Made by a program: the position numbers and the translations under genes. A stretch of DNA of 64,000 nt from Marinobacter salinisoli (GTDB lineage: Bacteria; Pseudomonadota; Gammaproteobacteria; Pseudomonadales; Oleiphilaceae): the NCBI RefSeq assembly GCF_017301335.1, contig NZ_CP071247.1:3472001-3536000 (forward strand). The letters run 5' to 3'. This document shows positions 56,554-64,000 of the stretch, piece after piece (position 1 is the stretch's first letter; each line of letters starts with the position of its first letter). Below the pieces are notes generated by a model that was given only the letters and a program-made list of their open reading frames with translations, was not told the origin of the DNA and ran no database searches.

Positions 56554-57750
56554 TTACCCCACAATCTTCTTGGCTTTCAGATCAGCAATGCGCTGATCGT
56601 CGTACCCCATACTCCTGAGCACCTCTTCCGTGTGCTGACCCAGCAACGGTGGCGGCGTATAGCTGTCGGAAGAGTCAATGCTCAGCTTGATCGGGTTACC
56701 TGGAGCCTTGACGACACCGCCGCCGGCCTGGGGAATGTCCACCACCATGTTGCGGAACAGCACCTGGGGATCAGTCAACGCGTCGGAGAATTTATTGACC
56801 GGCGCGCAGGGAATCCGGGCGCCGGAGAGCAGGTCAACCCAGTGCTGGGTGGTGTTGGTCTGAAGCAGTTCGGTGAGAATGGCGTTGATCTTATGCTTGT
56901 CGGCGAAACGCCCCGGCTGGGTTTTGTATTTTGGGTCGCGGAATTCGTCGATATCCAGCAACTGAACCAGGTTGTCCCAGAAGCTGTCGAAGATGACCGC
57001 AATGATCACGAAGCCATCGCTGGTCTTGTAGGCGTCGTAAGGAACGTGAACGAAGTGGCCATTACCGATGGGCGTCGGATTATCGCCGCTGAGCATGTGC
57101 ATGGTGGCCATGTAATTGAGCATGCTGATCTGGCAATCCAGCATCGAAATATCAACGTGCTGCCCATAGCCGTTGACTGCCCTTGAGTGCAGTGCAGCCA
57201 GTACGCCCATCACCGCAAACATACCGCCACCCAGATCGCCAATGGGGATGCCCGCCCGCGCCGGATGCTCTTCATCGTGGCCGGTGATCGACATACCGCC
57301 ACCAATGCCCTGCACCACCTGATCGAAGGCCGGGCGCTTGAAGTTCGGGCCGGCCTGGCCAAAGCCCGTGACAGAGCAGGTAATGATGCCCGGGTTGATG
57401 CGGGAAAGGTGCTCGTGATCGATCTTGAGCTTGGTGGGAACGCCGGCGGAGAAATTATCCAGCACAATGTCCGCTTCCCGAACCAGGTCGTAGAAGGTTT
57501 CCAGTCCTTCCTCGGTTTTAAGGTCGATGCAGACGCTTTTCTTGTTCCGGTTGAGGGTGATGAAGTAGGCGCCCTGGCCGTTGTAGGAATTCTTCGGATC
57601 GCTTGCCAACAGAGCCCGGGTGCCCTCGCCTTTAAGCGGCTCTACCTTGATCGACTCAGCCCCCATATCGGCTAGCAGCATGCCCGCATAGGGGCCGGAG
57701 AGCATGTGCGTGAGGTCGATAATTCGAACGCCTTCTAATGGTTTGGTCAT
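56554..57750 (-). CDS. class III CoA-transferase (CaiB/BaiF family)
   Basis: The ATG at 57750 gives 398 residues. Family features: LEGVRIIDLTHMLSGPYAGM, LLADMGAESIKVEPLKGEG, FITLNRNKKSVCIDLKT and the catalytic Asp172 in AGIPIGDLGGGMFAVMGVLA. Such enzymes transfer CoA from succinyl- or acetyl-CoA to an organic acid. In this setting it would activate the hydrated acid for the following lyase gene, as succinyl-CoA:citramalate CoA-transferase does in Chloroflexus. It is the first gene of the operon, about 60 bases below a sigma-54 promoter. A GTG at 57762 is an alternative start. Confidence 0.93.
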   Translation of the reverse strand: MTKPLEGVRIIDLTHMLSGPYAGMLLADMGAESIKVEPLKGEGTRALLASDPKNSYNGQGAYFITLNRNKKSVCIDLKTEEGLETFYDLVREADIVLDNFSAGVPTKLKIDHEHLSRINPGIITCSVTGFGQAGPNFKRPAFDQVVQGIGGGMSITGHDEEHPARAGIPIGDLGGGMFAVMGVLAALHSRAVNGYGQHVDISMLDCQISMLNYMATMHMLSGDNPTPIGNGHFVHVPYDAYKTSDGFVIIAVIFDSFWDNLVQLLDIDEFRDPKYKTQPGRFADKHKINAILTELLQTNTTQHWVDLLSGARIPCAPVNKFSDALTDPQVLFRNMVVDIPQAGGGVVKAPGNPIKLSIDSSDSYTPPPLLGQHTEEVLRSMGYDDQRIADLKAKKIVG

Positions 57751-57819
57751 TTTCGTCAGCACACTATTGTTGGATGGAGTGTTAGCGCCCTTCAGATGTG
57801 GGCTTTTTCACTACGCATC

Positions 57820-57835
57820 GCAAACCGAGTGCCAA
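57820..57835 (-). promoter_or_regulatory. sigma-54 (-24/-12) promoter of the catabolic operon
   Basis: Read on the minus strand the sequence is TTGGCACTCGGTTTGC. It matches the consensus TGGCAC-N5-TTGC with the invariant GG and GC exactly eleven bases apart (ten between them). Transcription should begin about 12 bases downstream, leaving a leader of around 60 bases before the CoA-transferase ATG at 57750. The operon ends with a sigma-54 activator gene. Confidence 0.88.
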
Positions 57836-57938
57836 CTCAGCCAAGATCAGAAGAATTAGTTTTTAACTGCTTATTTTTGTTGGTCTTTTTGTGTAAGTAA
57901 AAACCGATACACGACAAGCACGCCACGCAAGAAAAGCA

Positions 57939-57971
57939 TTTCAATATGAAACCTGAATTTCAATTTGAAAT
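57939..57971. promoter_or_regulatory. two tandem palindromes, probable enhancer for the sigma-54 activator
   Basis: TTTCA-ATA-TGAAA (57939-57951) and the perfect ATTTCAA-T-TTGAAAT (57957-57971) share the half-site TTTCAA. Their centres are 19 bases apart, about two helix turns. They lie about 130-160 bases upstream of the expected start point, where sigma-54 activators usually bind. Confidence 0.75.
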
Positions 57972-58128
57972 GTTTATGGCAGACTTTTCAGCATGATACA
58001 AAGATGGGAAACAAGGCGAAGCGTACCATTAGCTTCACCCTGGAGAAGATCGACCAAGGCCGACACAGATAAGAAAGGTGTGGGATCAGCAGAAGTGCGA
58101 GCCCTCAGGGTTTTGTGATGGCCGGTTA

Positions 58129-58485
58129 TCAGCCACCCGAACGCTTTACCGTCCAGCCCTTCTGCTGCAGGAGCGGCACCAGAATATCCCGCTGGTCGCC
58201 CTGAATCTCCACGACACCATCTTTCACTGTACCGCCGGTGCCGCACTTGGCTTTCAGGACTTTTGCATAAGCTTTGAGTTCTTTGTCGTCCATAGGGATG
58301 CCCGTCACCAGGGTCACGCCCTTGCCCTTGCGCCCCTTGGTTTCACGGCTGACCCTCACCACGCCGTCGCCCTTGGGCCGCTCAGGCGCGCTGCAACTGC
58401 ATTCAGCCACAGGGTTATGACAGCCGGGGCACATCCGACCGTGCTCGGTGGAAAAAACCAGCCCCCCTTCGTTGCGCTTTTTCAT
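58129..58485 (-). CDS. yciH: SUI1/eIF1-family translation factor (YciH-like)
   Basis: This 118-residue protein has an N-terminal segment with CxxC-x-CxC-like cysteines (MCPGCHNPVAECSC), then the SUI1 domain: VRVSRETKGRKGKGVTLVTG, LKAKCGTGGTVKDGVVEIQG, then DQRDILVPLLQQKGW. E. coli YciH (108) resembles eukaryotic eIF1 and can inspect initiation complexes. The upstream gene on this strand is a DUF4136 lipoprotein 24 bp away. Confidence 0.94.
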   Translation of the reverse strand: MKKRNEGGLVFSTEHGRMCPGCHNPVAECSCSAPERPKGDGVVRVSRETKGRKGKGVTLVTGIPMDDKELKAYAKVLKAKCGTGGTVKDGVVEIQGDQRDILVPLLQQKGWTVKRSGG

Positions 58486-58509
58486 TCCGGTCCTCTGTTG
58501 TTCTCCGGT

Positions 58510-59040
58510 TTATGACTCAGGCACCGGAGGGTACTGCGAAAACATTTCCGCTACCACTTCATCGATCAGTTCGCGGCGCTCGTCGGGTGACTGGCGCTCC
58601 TTCAGATAACGCTGACTGGCCGCGCGCCAAACGACTTCGTTCGTGGCCGTATCGATCAGTTCGATAACGAGCTTGCCCTCTTTCACTTCCCGCACCGGGG
58701 GCGGCGCTGCCATGCCCCAGCCAAAGGGCCCATTCCCAAAGCCGACGCCGAGGCCAACACCCACCTGCTCCAGCCGTTCTTCTTCGACAATTTTCCAGTT
58801 CACCAGCAGATCAGCTTCGGCCTGAGGCACCTGACGCAAGGCCTCGCGCTTCATTTCGCGGTCCACCGCAGTGCGAACCCGGCTATCATCGAGGGACACG
58901 AAGGAACCTTCGCCGGCATTCGGTGCAAACGCCCAGCTTCCATAGCTGCCGAACGGTGCTGAATCCTTGTAATCGGTAACCACGTTCGCCGCACAGCCGG
59001 TCAGAGCCAGCACCAGGGCAGAAATCATCAGTAAACGCAT
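58510..59040 (-). CDS. DUF4136 lipoprotein
   Basis: This 176-residue protein has a signal peptide ending in the lipobox LALTGC. The DUF4136 domain follows: YKDSAPFGSYGSWAFAPN, VRTAVDREMKREALRQVPQA, LLVNWKIVEEERLEQVGVGL, LVIELIDTATNEVVWRAASQ and ELIDEVVAEMFSQYPPVP. It is a common outer-membrane lipoprotein family of unknown role. AGGAGG precedes the ATG. It is probably co-transcribed with the SUI1 gene downstream. Confidence 0.92.
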   Translation of the reverse strand: MRLLMISALVLALTGCAANVVTDYKDSAPFGSYGSWAFAPNAGEGSFVSLDDSRVRTAVDREMKREALRQVPQAEADLLVNWKIVEEERLEQVGVGLGVGFGNGPFGWGMAAPPPVREVKEGKLVIELIDTATNEVVWRAASQRYLKERQSPDERRELIDEVVAEMFSQYPPVPES

Positions 59041-59112
59041 GCAAGGTCCTCCTTGTGGAACTCACGTCCTTTCAGTATACGTCCGCCAGAGACCGTCAGC
59101 GGTCCTTACGGA

Positions 59113-59718
59113 TCAGTTATCGAAATGGTAGTCCAATCGCTGGGCATCGCAGAAAGCAATCAACGCTTCGGACAATTCCTCGGGCACCTGAAGGCGGGCC
59201 GTGACCCGATTACCGTAATCAACCGATTCAACTTCTGCCCCGTTCACTTCACACCAGTGCCGGATTGGCTGTTCATCGGCGAACTGCATGGTCACGGTTA
59301 CGGCCGCCATGGGTTGCTGGACCACACGATCCACCGCCGACAGTACGCTCTCGGCAGCCCCGGCGTAAGCCCGCACCAGGCCACCAGCGCCCAGTTTTAC
59401 GCCGCCGAAATAACGAATCACCATCACCAGAACATCCCCCATATCCTTGTGCTGGATGACGTTGAGAATGGGTTTGCCGGCGGTGCCGGAGGGCTCGCCA
59501 TCATCACTCATGGCGGCTTCTGCGGCGGATCCCGGCCGGCCGAGCTGGTAAGCCCAGCAGATGTGCCGGGCGTCCGGGTGATCCTTGTGGGCGCTTTCCA
59601 GCCAGGATTTGACCTCTTCCCGGGAGGAAACCGGGACGATCCGGGCGATGAAGCGGCTTTTCTTCACTTCCGTTTCCCGCTCAAGGTATCCTGCGGGGAC
59701 GGGGTAATCCTTGCTCAT
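59113..59718 (-). CDS. yigZ: YigZ/IMPACT family protein
   Basis: The ATG at 59718 gives 201 residues, as in E. coli YigZ (204). Signature elements are EVKKSRFIARIVPVSSREEV, then HICWAYQLG, EPSGTAGKPILNVIQHKDMG and VMVIRYFGGVKLGAGGLVRA. The C-terminal DUF1949 half is present. Family members resemble the RNA- or ribosome-linked protein IMPACT; the bacterial role is not settled. Confidence 0.94.
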   Translation of the reverse strand: MSKDYPVPAGYLERETEVKKSRFIARIVPVSSREEVKSWLESAHKDHPDARHICWAYQLGRPGSAAEAAMSDDGEPSGTAGKPILNVIQHKDMGDVLVMVIRYFGGVKLGAGGLVRAYAGAAESVLSAVDRVVQQPMAAVTVTMQFADEQPIRHWCEVNGAEVESVDYGNRVTARLQVPEELSEALIAFCDAQRLDYHFDN

Positions 59719-59733
59719 CTGTAGGTAAACCTT

Positions 59734-59943
59734 ATGTCTCAAGACAGCGATCGTAGCAGCCCGGGCACAGCCAGCCCAGCGAAGATCCGGAAAGCCGCCT
59801 GCGGCATCCGGTTCGCAGACGACGAATTGCAGGAAGGTATCGACTTTTCCGGCGCCGCCGATCTCAAACCGACCGACAGTGCCACAGCCGAAGAACGGGA
59901 ATCAGCCGCCGATGAAAGCCGGCAGCCGGATCGTCACGCGTAG
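59734..59943 (+). CDS. possible small hypothetical protein (69 aa)
   Basis: An ATG at 59734 opens 69 codons (starting MSQDSDRSSPGTASPAKIRK) with a weak AGGT site ahead. The peptide is polar and acidic, without a recognised family. It is divergent from yigZ by only 15 bases and overlaps the end of the sensor-kinase gene by 42 bases, both of which weaken the case. The local third-codon GC is consistent with coding. Confidence 0.33.
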   Translation: MSQDSDRSSPGTASPAKIRKAACGIRFADDELQEGIDFSGAADLKPTDSATAEERESAADESRQPDRHA

Positions 59944-61221
59944 CCCGCCGGACGCGCCCCGGTCGGCGCTGATCGTGCCATCGTGCGCCGCGACAATATC
60001 CCGGGCAATCGCCAGGCCCAGGCCCCAGCCCTGCCCACCACGGGATTTGTCCGCCCGGTAAAACGGTTCGAACAGATGCGGCAGGTGCTCGGCATCCACT
60101 CCCGGACCCTCGTCCTCAAACGCCACCAGCAACCATCGGTTTTCAGAGTCTGCACTCACATGCACCGCATGGCCGGGTGAGGTGTGATCCAACGCATTCT
60201 GCAGGATGTTTTCGAACGCCCGGCGCAACAGTTCGGCATCGCCAAGCACCGCGCTTCGGACCAAATCGGGCCTGGCTTTGAGCTGGCAGTCCACCCCCCG
60301 GTGCTCGGCGTAGTCTGCGGCGTCGCGCAAAACCTCATTAATCAGCTTCACCAGGCCAAGCGGCTGCCGCTCGATATCCCCGCCCTGCTCCGCCACGCGA
60401 TAAAGGGTGAGAATATGGGCCGTCATGGCCTCCAGCCGCTCATTCTGGCGCAGAATGCTGGCCATCAATTGCTCATCACCGCCGCCATCGCTGGCCAACT
60501 CGATGGCAATCCTCTGGCGCGTGAGCGGGGTTCGAAGATCGTGTGAGATGTCCCGCAACAAATGTTTCTGCCGCTCCAGCAGAGTACAGAGCTGATCCGT
60601 CATGGCATTGAAGGCTGTGGCCAGCTGCCCGACTTCATCGCGCCGCCCGGCAATATCGTCACTCACCCGCAGTTCCGTCCGGCCACCGGCGATCTGGCGC
60701 GCGGTCTGTTCCATGTGTTTCAGTGGCCGGGAAACCAGCCGGGCCACCCACCAGCAGGCCACCGTGATGAGCCCAAAGGCCAGTGCCAGCTCGATGTAAC
60801 GGAAAATTCCCGGGTCCAGCCAGCCCTCACCGGAAGACCGGGGCCAGGCGACCAGCCGGTATCTGTCGGTAATCTCAATCACCGCGGGCTGCTGGGGATA
60901 CCAGCTTGAATTCATCCGGTCGCGGACGAAGGAAGGCAGCTGGCCGTCGTTTTCACTCTGATCATTCAGAATCAGATACAGACCACGCTCCTCGCCTTGC
61001 TGCCGCAAGAACCGCCAGGCCATGCGTTTATCCTGCCGTTCGCGGATTTCCACCGCTTCCAGCCCAAGATCCTCAAGCCCCACCTGACGCTCAATGGCTT
61101 GCCGCTCCCGGTCCAGCAGCACTCGGGTTGCCAGCTGACTGGCCAGCACCGTTACCGCCATTGCCAGCCAGATAAAAAGGAAAATTCGCCAGAACAGGGG
61201 AACCGACGGGGGCCACTTCAT
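59902..61221 (-). CDS. sensor histidine kinase (CpxA/EnvZ-like)
   Basis: This 439-residue inner-membrane kinase has helix 1 at about 12-33, a periplasmic sensor of roughly 105 residues, and helix 2 at about 141-160. A HAMP linker (RLVSRPLKHMEQTARQIAGG) precedes the H-box with His227 (LLRDISHDLRTPLTRQRIAI). The ATP domain has N (LRRAFENILQNALDH), G1 (VAFEDEGPGVDAE) and G2 (GGQGWGLGLAIARDIVAAH) boxes. The order is that of CpxA-type envelope-stress sensors; the signal is unknown. Its start overlaps the response-regulator stop by four bases. Confidence 0.95.
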   Translation of the reverse strand: MKWPPSVPLFWRIFLFIWLAMAVTVLASQLATRVLLDRERQAIERQVGLEDLGLEAVEIRERQDKRMAWRFLRQQGEERGLYLILNDQSENDGQLPSFVRDRMNSSWYPQQPAVIEITDRYRLVAWPRSSGEGWLDPGIFRYIELALAFGLITVACWWVARLVSRPLKHMEQTARQIAGGRTELRVSDDIAGRRDEVGQLATAFNAMTDQLCTLLERQKHLLRDISHDLRTPLTRQRIAIELASDGGGDEQLMASILRQNERLEAMTAHILTLYRVAEQGGDIERQPLGLVKLINEVLRDAADYAEHRGVDCQLKARPDLVRSAVLGDAELLRRAFENILQNALDHTSPGHAVHVSADSENRWLLVAFEDEGPGVDAEHLPHLFEPFYRADKSRGGQGWGLGLAIARDIVAAHDGTISADRGASGGLRVTIRLPAFIGG

Positions 61222-61904
61222 ACCGGCACCCTGTAGCTGTAACCCAGGCCTCGCACGGTTTCGATGCGCGCCGGACCTTCCGGGCCAAGTTTTCTGCGAA
61301 GATTGCTGATGTGCATGTCCAGCGTGCGGTCGTAGGCTTCAAGGCGGCGGCCCAGGGCCCACTGCATCAGGTCGGTTTTGCGAACCACGCTGCCGGCATG
61401 GGCCAGCAGCACCTGCAGGACTTCGTACTCGGTGGCGGTCAGATCCAGTGCCTCATCGTTCTGGAGAATGCGGCGGTGGTCAGGCTCGACAGTCAGGTCA
61501 CCGCAGACGCGCGCTGCGTTCACCTCGGTTCTCTGGTCCCATGCCACCCGGCGCAACAGGGCCTGCATCCGGGCCACCAGTTCGCGGGGATTGCAGGGTT
61601 TGGGAATGTAATCATCGGCACCGACTTCAAAGCCTACGATACGATCGGTTTCATCGCCCCGGGCGGTCAGCAACACCACCGGCAGATGGGTGTCGGCCCG
61701 CAGTTCACGCAAAACCTCCAGGCCATTGATATCCGGCAGCATGATATCCAACACCACCAAATCACAGGCCTGCCCCTTTGCCAGCGCCAGGCCATCATTA
61801 CCCGTGGCCGCTTCACGGACCGTAAATCCCTGATTACTCAGGTAACGGGCCAGCAGGCTCCGCAGTTCGTCATCATCCTCAACCAGCAATACCCGGTTCT
61901 GCAT
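61218..61904 (-). CDS. OmpR/CpxR-family response regulator
   Basis: The ATG at 61904 gives 228 residues. The receiver domain has the acidic pair in LLVEDDDELRSLL, phospho-acceptor Asp53 (LVVLDIMLPDINGLEVL) and the switch Lys in GADDYIPKPCNPRELVARM. The C-terminal winged helix (LTATEYEVLQVLLAHAGSVV, then LDMHISNLRRKLGPEGPARI) binds DNA. It pairs with the overlapping kinase gene. Closest in style to CpxR/RstA; target genes unknown. A longer frame (61940) lacks support. Confidence 0.95.
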   Translation of the reverse strand: MQNRVLLVEDDDELRSLLARYLSNQGFTVREAATGNDGLALAKGQACDLVVLDIMLPDINGLEVLRELRADTHLPVVLLTARGDETDRIVGFEVGADDYIPKPCNPRELVARMQALLRRVAWDQRTEVNAARVCGDLTVEPDHRRILQNDEALDLTATEYEVLQVLLAHAGSVVRKTDLMQWALGRRLEAYDRTLDMHISNLRRKLGPEGPARIETVRGLGYSYRVPV

Positions 61905-62089
61905 CGTTTGCCTCCCACAGACTCCTTGCGAGTCTAACACGGCGGATTCAAGCCGCTGATTCCTGTCGCTTTGCTTTGCAGAACCTTTACATTCTGAGAA
62001 CCTGGCAATGCTTTCTCACGTAAAACATGTGATCTCAGCCCTGATGTGACCTATGGTATGACCAAGGATGCCGAAGAAGCCTGTAACGG

Positions 62090-63256
62090 ATGCCTGATAC
62101 ACAGCCCCCCGCCCTGACCCTGGACACCTGCTACTCGGTGGAAGACATTCCACGAGCCGACTGGGACCGACTCGCCGGCCAACAGAACCCGTTCCTGCGC
62201 TACGAGTTCTTTCAGGCTCTGGAGCGTTCCGGCTGCACCAGCCGCCTGACAGGCTGGGAGCCCAGCCACCTCGTCTTCCGGCTGGACGGTGAACTCGCCG
62301 GCGTGGCTCCCGCTTACCTGAAAACCCACTCCATGGGGGAATACGTGTTCGACTGGTCCTGGGCCGAGGCCTATCACCAGCACGGCCTGGATTATTACCC
62401 CAAACTGCTCATGGCCATTCCGTTCACGCCCTCTCAGGGGCCGCGACTGCTGCTGAAACCAGAGTTGCGAAGCATGCTGAAAGCCAGCCAGCTGCACGAA
62501 ATGTTCGACACCTTGATGCATCAGCTGGGGGCTCACTCCTGGCACTTGCTGTTCCCCGATGCCCAGGACCGGAAACTGCTCGGCCAGCCGGAACAGCTGC
62601 GGCGACTCGGCTGCCAGTTTCATTGGCATAACCGCGGGTATGACACCTTTGACGACTTTCTGGACCAGCTGACCTCGCGCAAGCGCAAGTCGATCCGGCG
62701 CGAGCGCCGCCAGGTGGCCGAACAGGACATTGTGTTCAGCCGCCTTCACGGTCAGGACATCCCGGACGACGCCATGGAGGCGTTCTACACCTTTTACCAG
62801 GCCACCTACCTCAAGCGCGGCCAACGCCCCTACCTGAACCGGCAGTTCTTTGAATTGATTCGCGCCAACCTGCCCGAACACCTGCACATGGTCATGGCCC
62901 GGAAAGACACCCAATGGATTGGCGGCGCCCTCTTCCTGTCCAGTCAGCACACCCTCTACGGCCGCTACTGGGGCTGTCTGGAAGAGATTCCGCACCTGCA
63001 TTTCGAAACCTGCTACTACCAGGGCATCGAACTGGCCATTGAGCTGGGCCTGAGCCATTTTGATGCCGGCGCGCAGGGCGAGCACAAGCTGGTGCGCGGG
63101 TTCGAGCCGCAGCTTACTCACTCCTGGCACGGCATCAGTCACCCTGGCTTCCGGGACGCCATCCGCACGTTTATCCGGGATGAAACGGCGCACGTGGACA
63201 GCTATTTTCAGGAGTCGTTCAGCTTTCTGCCCTACAAACAACAGGATCCGGATTAG
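62090..63256 (+). CDS. FemAB-like (DUF482) acyltransferase-fold protein
   Basis: This 388-residue soluble protein has the DUF482 features: RLAGQQNPFLRYEFFQALER near the start, VFDWSWAEAYHQHGLDYYPK, FTPSQGPRLLLKPEL, LTSRKRKSIRRERRQV and FDAGAQGEHKLVRGFEPQL with SHPGFRDAIRTF. These are double-GNAT proteins similar to FemAB aminoacyltransferases of cell-wall synthesis; the proteobacterial DUF482 group has no proven reaction. The ribosome-binding site is weak. It is divergent from the response regulator. Confidence 0.92.
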   Translation: MPDTQPPALTLDTCYSVEDIPRADWDRLAGQQNPFLRYEFFQALERSGCTSRLTGWEPSHLVFRLDGELAGVAPAYLKTHSMGEYVFDWSWAEAYHQHGLDYYPKLLMAIPFTPSQGPRLLLKPELRSMLKASQLHEMFDTLMHQLGAHSWHLLFPDAQDRKLLGQPEQLRRLGCQFHWHNRGYDTFDDFLDQLTSRKRKSIRRERRQVAEQDIVFSRLHGQDIPDDAMEAFYTFYQATYLKRGQRPYLNRQFFELIRANLPEHLHMVMARKDTQWIGGALFLSSQHTLYGRYWGCLEEIPHLHFETCYYQGIELAIELGLSHFDAGAQGEHKLVRGFEPQLTHSWHGISHPGFRDAIRTFIRDETAHVDSYFQESFSFLPYKQQDPD

Positions 63257-63301
63257 CTTCTATACTGATACTTTGATGAGACTCACACGGACGCAGCCCG
63301 A

Positions 63302-63973
63302 ATGGAAACGGACTCACTACTCAGTCTTTTTGAAGGCAACCACACAGCACTCATTATTGCGGCCATCGCCTTGTTGACAGGCCTTGTCGCCCTGGTCATG
63401 GCCATCACCCTGTCCCGCAGCGCCAACCGGGAAGTCGAATCCCTGCGCCAGCAAGCGCGCACACTCGGGCGCGAGCTGGAGGAGCTTCGGGTCGGCCATT
63501 TCTCAGGCAGCAGTCATCGCCCGCCGCCGACCCTGGGCGCCGACCCGGGCGCTGCCCGTTACGACACAGAGAAAGAAGCCTACAGCAAAATCTGGCCGCA
63601 AATCTGGCACTTACATGACCGCCTGGGGATCTTCATTCGGGCAATCGAAAACGGCGAGTCCGCCGGCGATCTTCGGCTCGACGCCCGCAACGCCGCGCTG
63701 GAGGCCAGACAGCTGCTGAATCAGAACCGCCCCTTCTGCAATGAAACCGTCGAAGAACTGGTGAGCCGCCTGATTGACACCGAAATCAAGGTCCACCTGA
63801 CCGCCTGTCAGCATATGGACGTCTCGAAGGAAGTGTCTGACTCATCCTCCGACCACGAACGCCGGGTTCTGAAGGATAAATGCCAGGCCCTTTACGACGG
63901 CGAGGCCCGGGACCTGATGAACCGTCTGGTAGACGCCATCCGAACCCGGGTGATCAACGTCAACTATCCATGA
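63302..63973 (+). CDS. membrane-anchored coiled-coil hypothetical protein
   Basis: This 223-residue protein has one N-terminal helix (LIIAAIALLTGLVALVMAIT), a short coiled coil (SANREVESLRQQARTLGREL) and a soluble helical domain with conserved-looking Trp and Tyr (KIWPQIWHLHDRLGIFI), topped by HERRVLKDKCQALYDGEARD. It is anchored to the inner membrane with the domain inside the cell by the positive-inside rule. No family recognised. It follows the DUF482 gene by 45 bp and may share its message. The ATG at 63302 is the only good start. Confidence 0.8.
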   Translation: METDSLLSLFEGNHTALIIAAIALLTGLVALVMAITLSRSANREVESLRQQARTLGRELEELRVGHFSGSSHRPPPTLGADPGAARYDTEKEAYSKIWPQIWHLHDRLGIFIRAIENGESAGDLRLDARNAALEARQLLNQNRPFCNETVEELVSRLIDTEIKVHLTACQHMDVSKEVSDSSSDHERRVLKDKCQALYDGEARDLMNRLVDAIRTRVINVNYP

Positions 63974-64000
63974 TCTTGAAGCCGATCTTCAGAACGACCT

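Larger units (their letters stand above)
57751..58128. other. 378-bp regulatory region ahead of the catabolic operon
   Basis: The stretch holds, from the operon outwards, the leader, a sigma-54 promoter, about 100 bp of AT-rich DNA suited to bending by IHF, and two palindromes. No gene was found. From 57972 to the end of the SUI1 gene I see nothing specific. Confidence 0.6.

Noticed and set aside
62051..63241. Minus-strand open frame of 396 codons
   Set aside because: Antisense of the DUF482 gene; the sense protein has family motifs throughout.

Overview
The window looks like chromosomal DNA of a marine, fairly GC-rich gammaproteobacterium. Marinobacter or a close relative is the best guess, from the mix of two Mrp antiporter operons, a FadH-type dienoyl-CoA reductase, a 600-residue acyl-CoA dehydrogenase, the serA / D-2-hydroxyglutarate dehydrogenase pair and DUF1302/DUF1329 proteins. 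This is inferred from gene content, not from a marker gene. No rRNA, tRNA, insertion sequence, prophage or CRISPR array was seen. Gene density is high and nearly every base is accounted for.

Layout. 1-435: partial BLUF blue-light sensor on the minus strand. 819-4746 (+): purine permease, apt, FAH-family hydrolase, ABC1 kinase. 4769-8256: sirtuin and D-2-hydroxyglutarate dehydrogenase (-), divergent from serA (+). 8454-24630: ordinary single genes and pairs (coiled-coil protein, OmpA-like lipoprotein, two alpha/beta hydrolases, GIY-YIG protein, DMT exporter, orphan TRAP binding protein, MscS channel, a large unknown protein, rlmJ, MFS carrier, DUF4870, NTF2-like protein, Ca/Na antiporter, acidic lipoprotein, acyl-CoA dehydrogenase, GlxA-type regulator). 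24627-27721 (-): fadH and a CBS-domain membrane protein. 28069-33876 and 33998-39776 (+): two complete Mrp cation/proton antiporter operons head to tail, the first with MrpA and MrpB fused, the second with MrpB separate. 39919: ppnP.

40317-57750 (-) is the most interesting part: thirteen genes in one direction with almost no gaps. In transcription order they are a class III CoA-transferase, an HMG-CoA-lyase-family enzyme, a YCF48-type beta-propeller, an RND (MMPL) exporter, DUF1302, DUF1329, hydantoinase A, hydantoinase B, an N-carbamoylsarcosine-amidase/maleamate-amidase-like cysteine hydrolase, a small lipoprotein, LeuC, LeuD and a PrpR-type sigma-54 activator. A perfect-spacing sigma-54 promoter (57820-57835) and two tandem palindromes about 130-150 bp upstream of the expected transcript start lie in front of the first gene. 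My reading is an inducible catabolic operon in which a hydrophobic cyclic imide or hydantoin-like compound is handled by the envelope proteins, ring-opened by HyuAB, de-amidated, hydrated by the LeuCD homologue, activated by CoA transfer and split by the lyase. The substrate is unknown; citraconimide or alkyl-maleimides of the kind released from tetrapyrroles would fit the chemistry.

58129-63973: SUI1/YciH, DUF4136 lipoprotein, YigZ, a CpxA/CpxR-like two-component pair, a FemAB-like (DUF482) protein and a membrane-anchored unknown protein.
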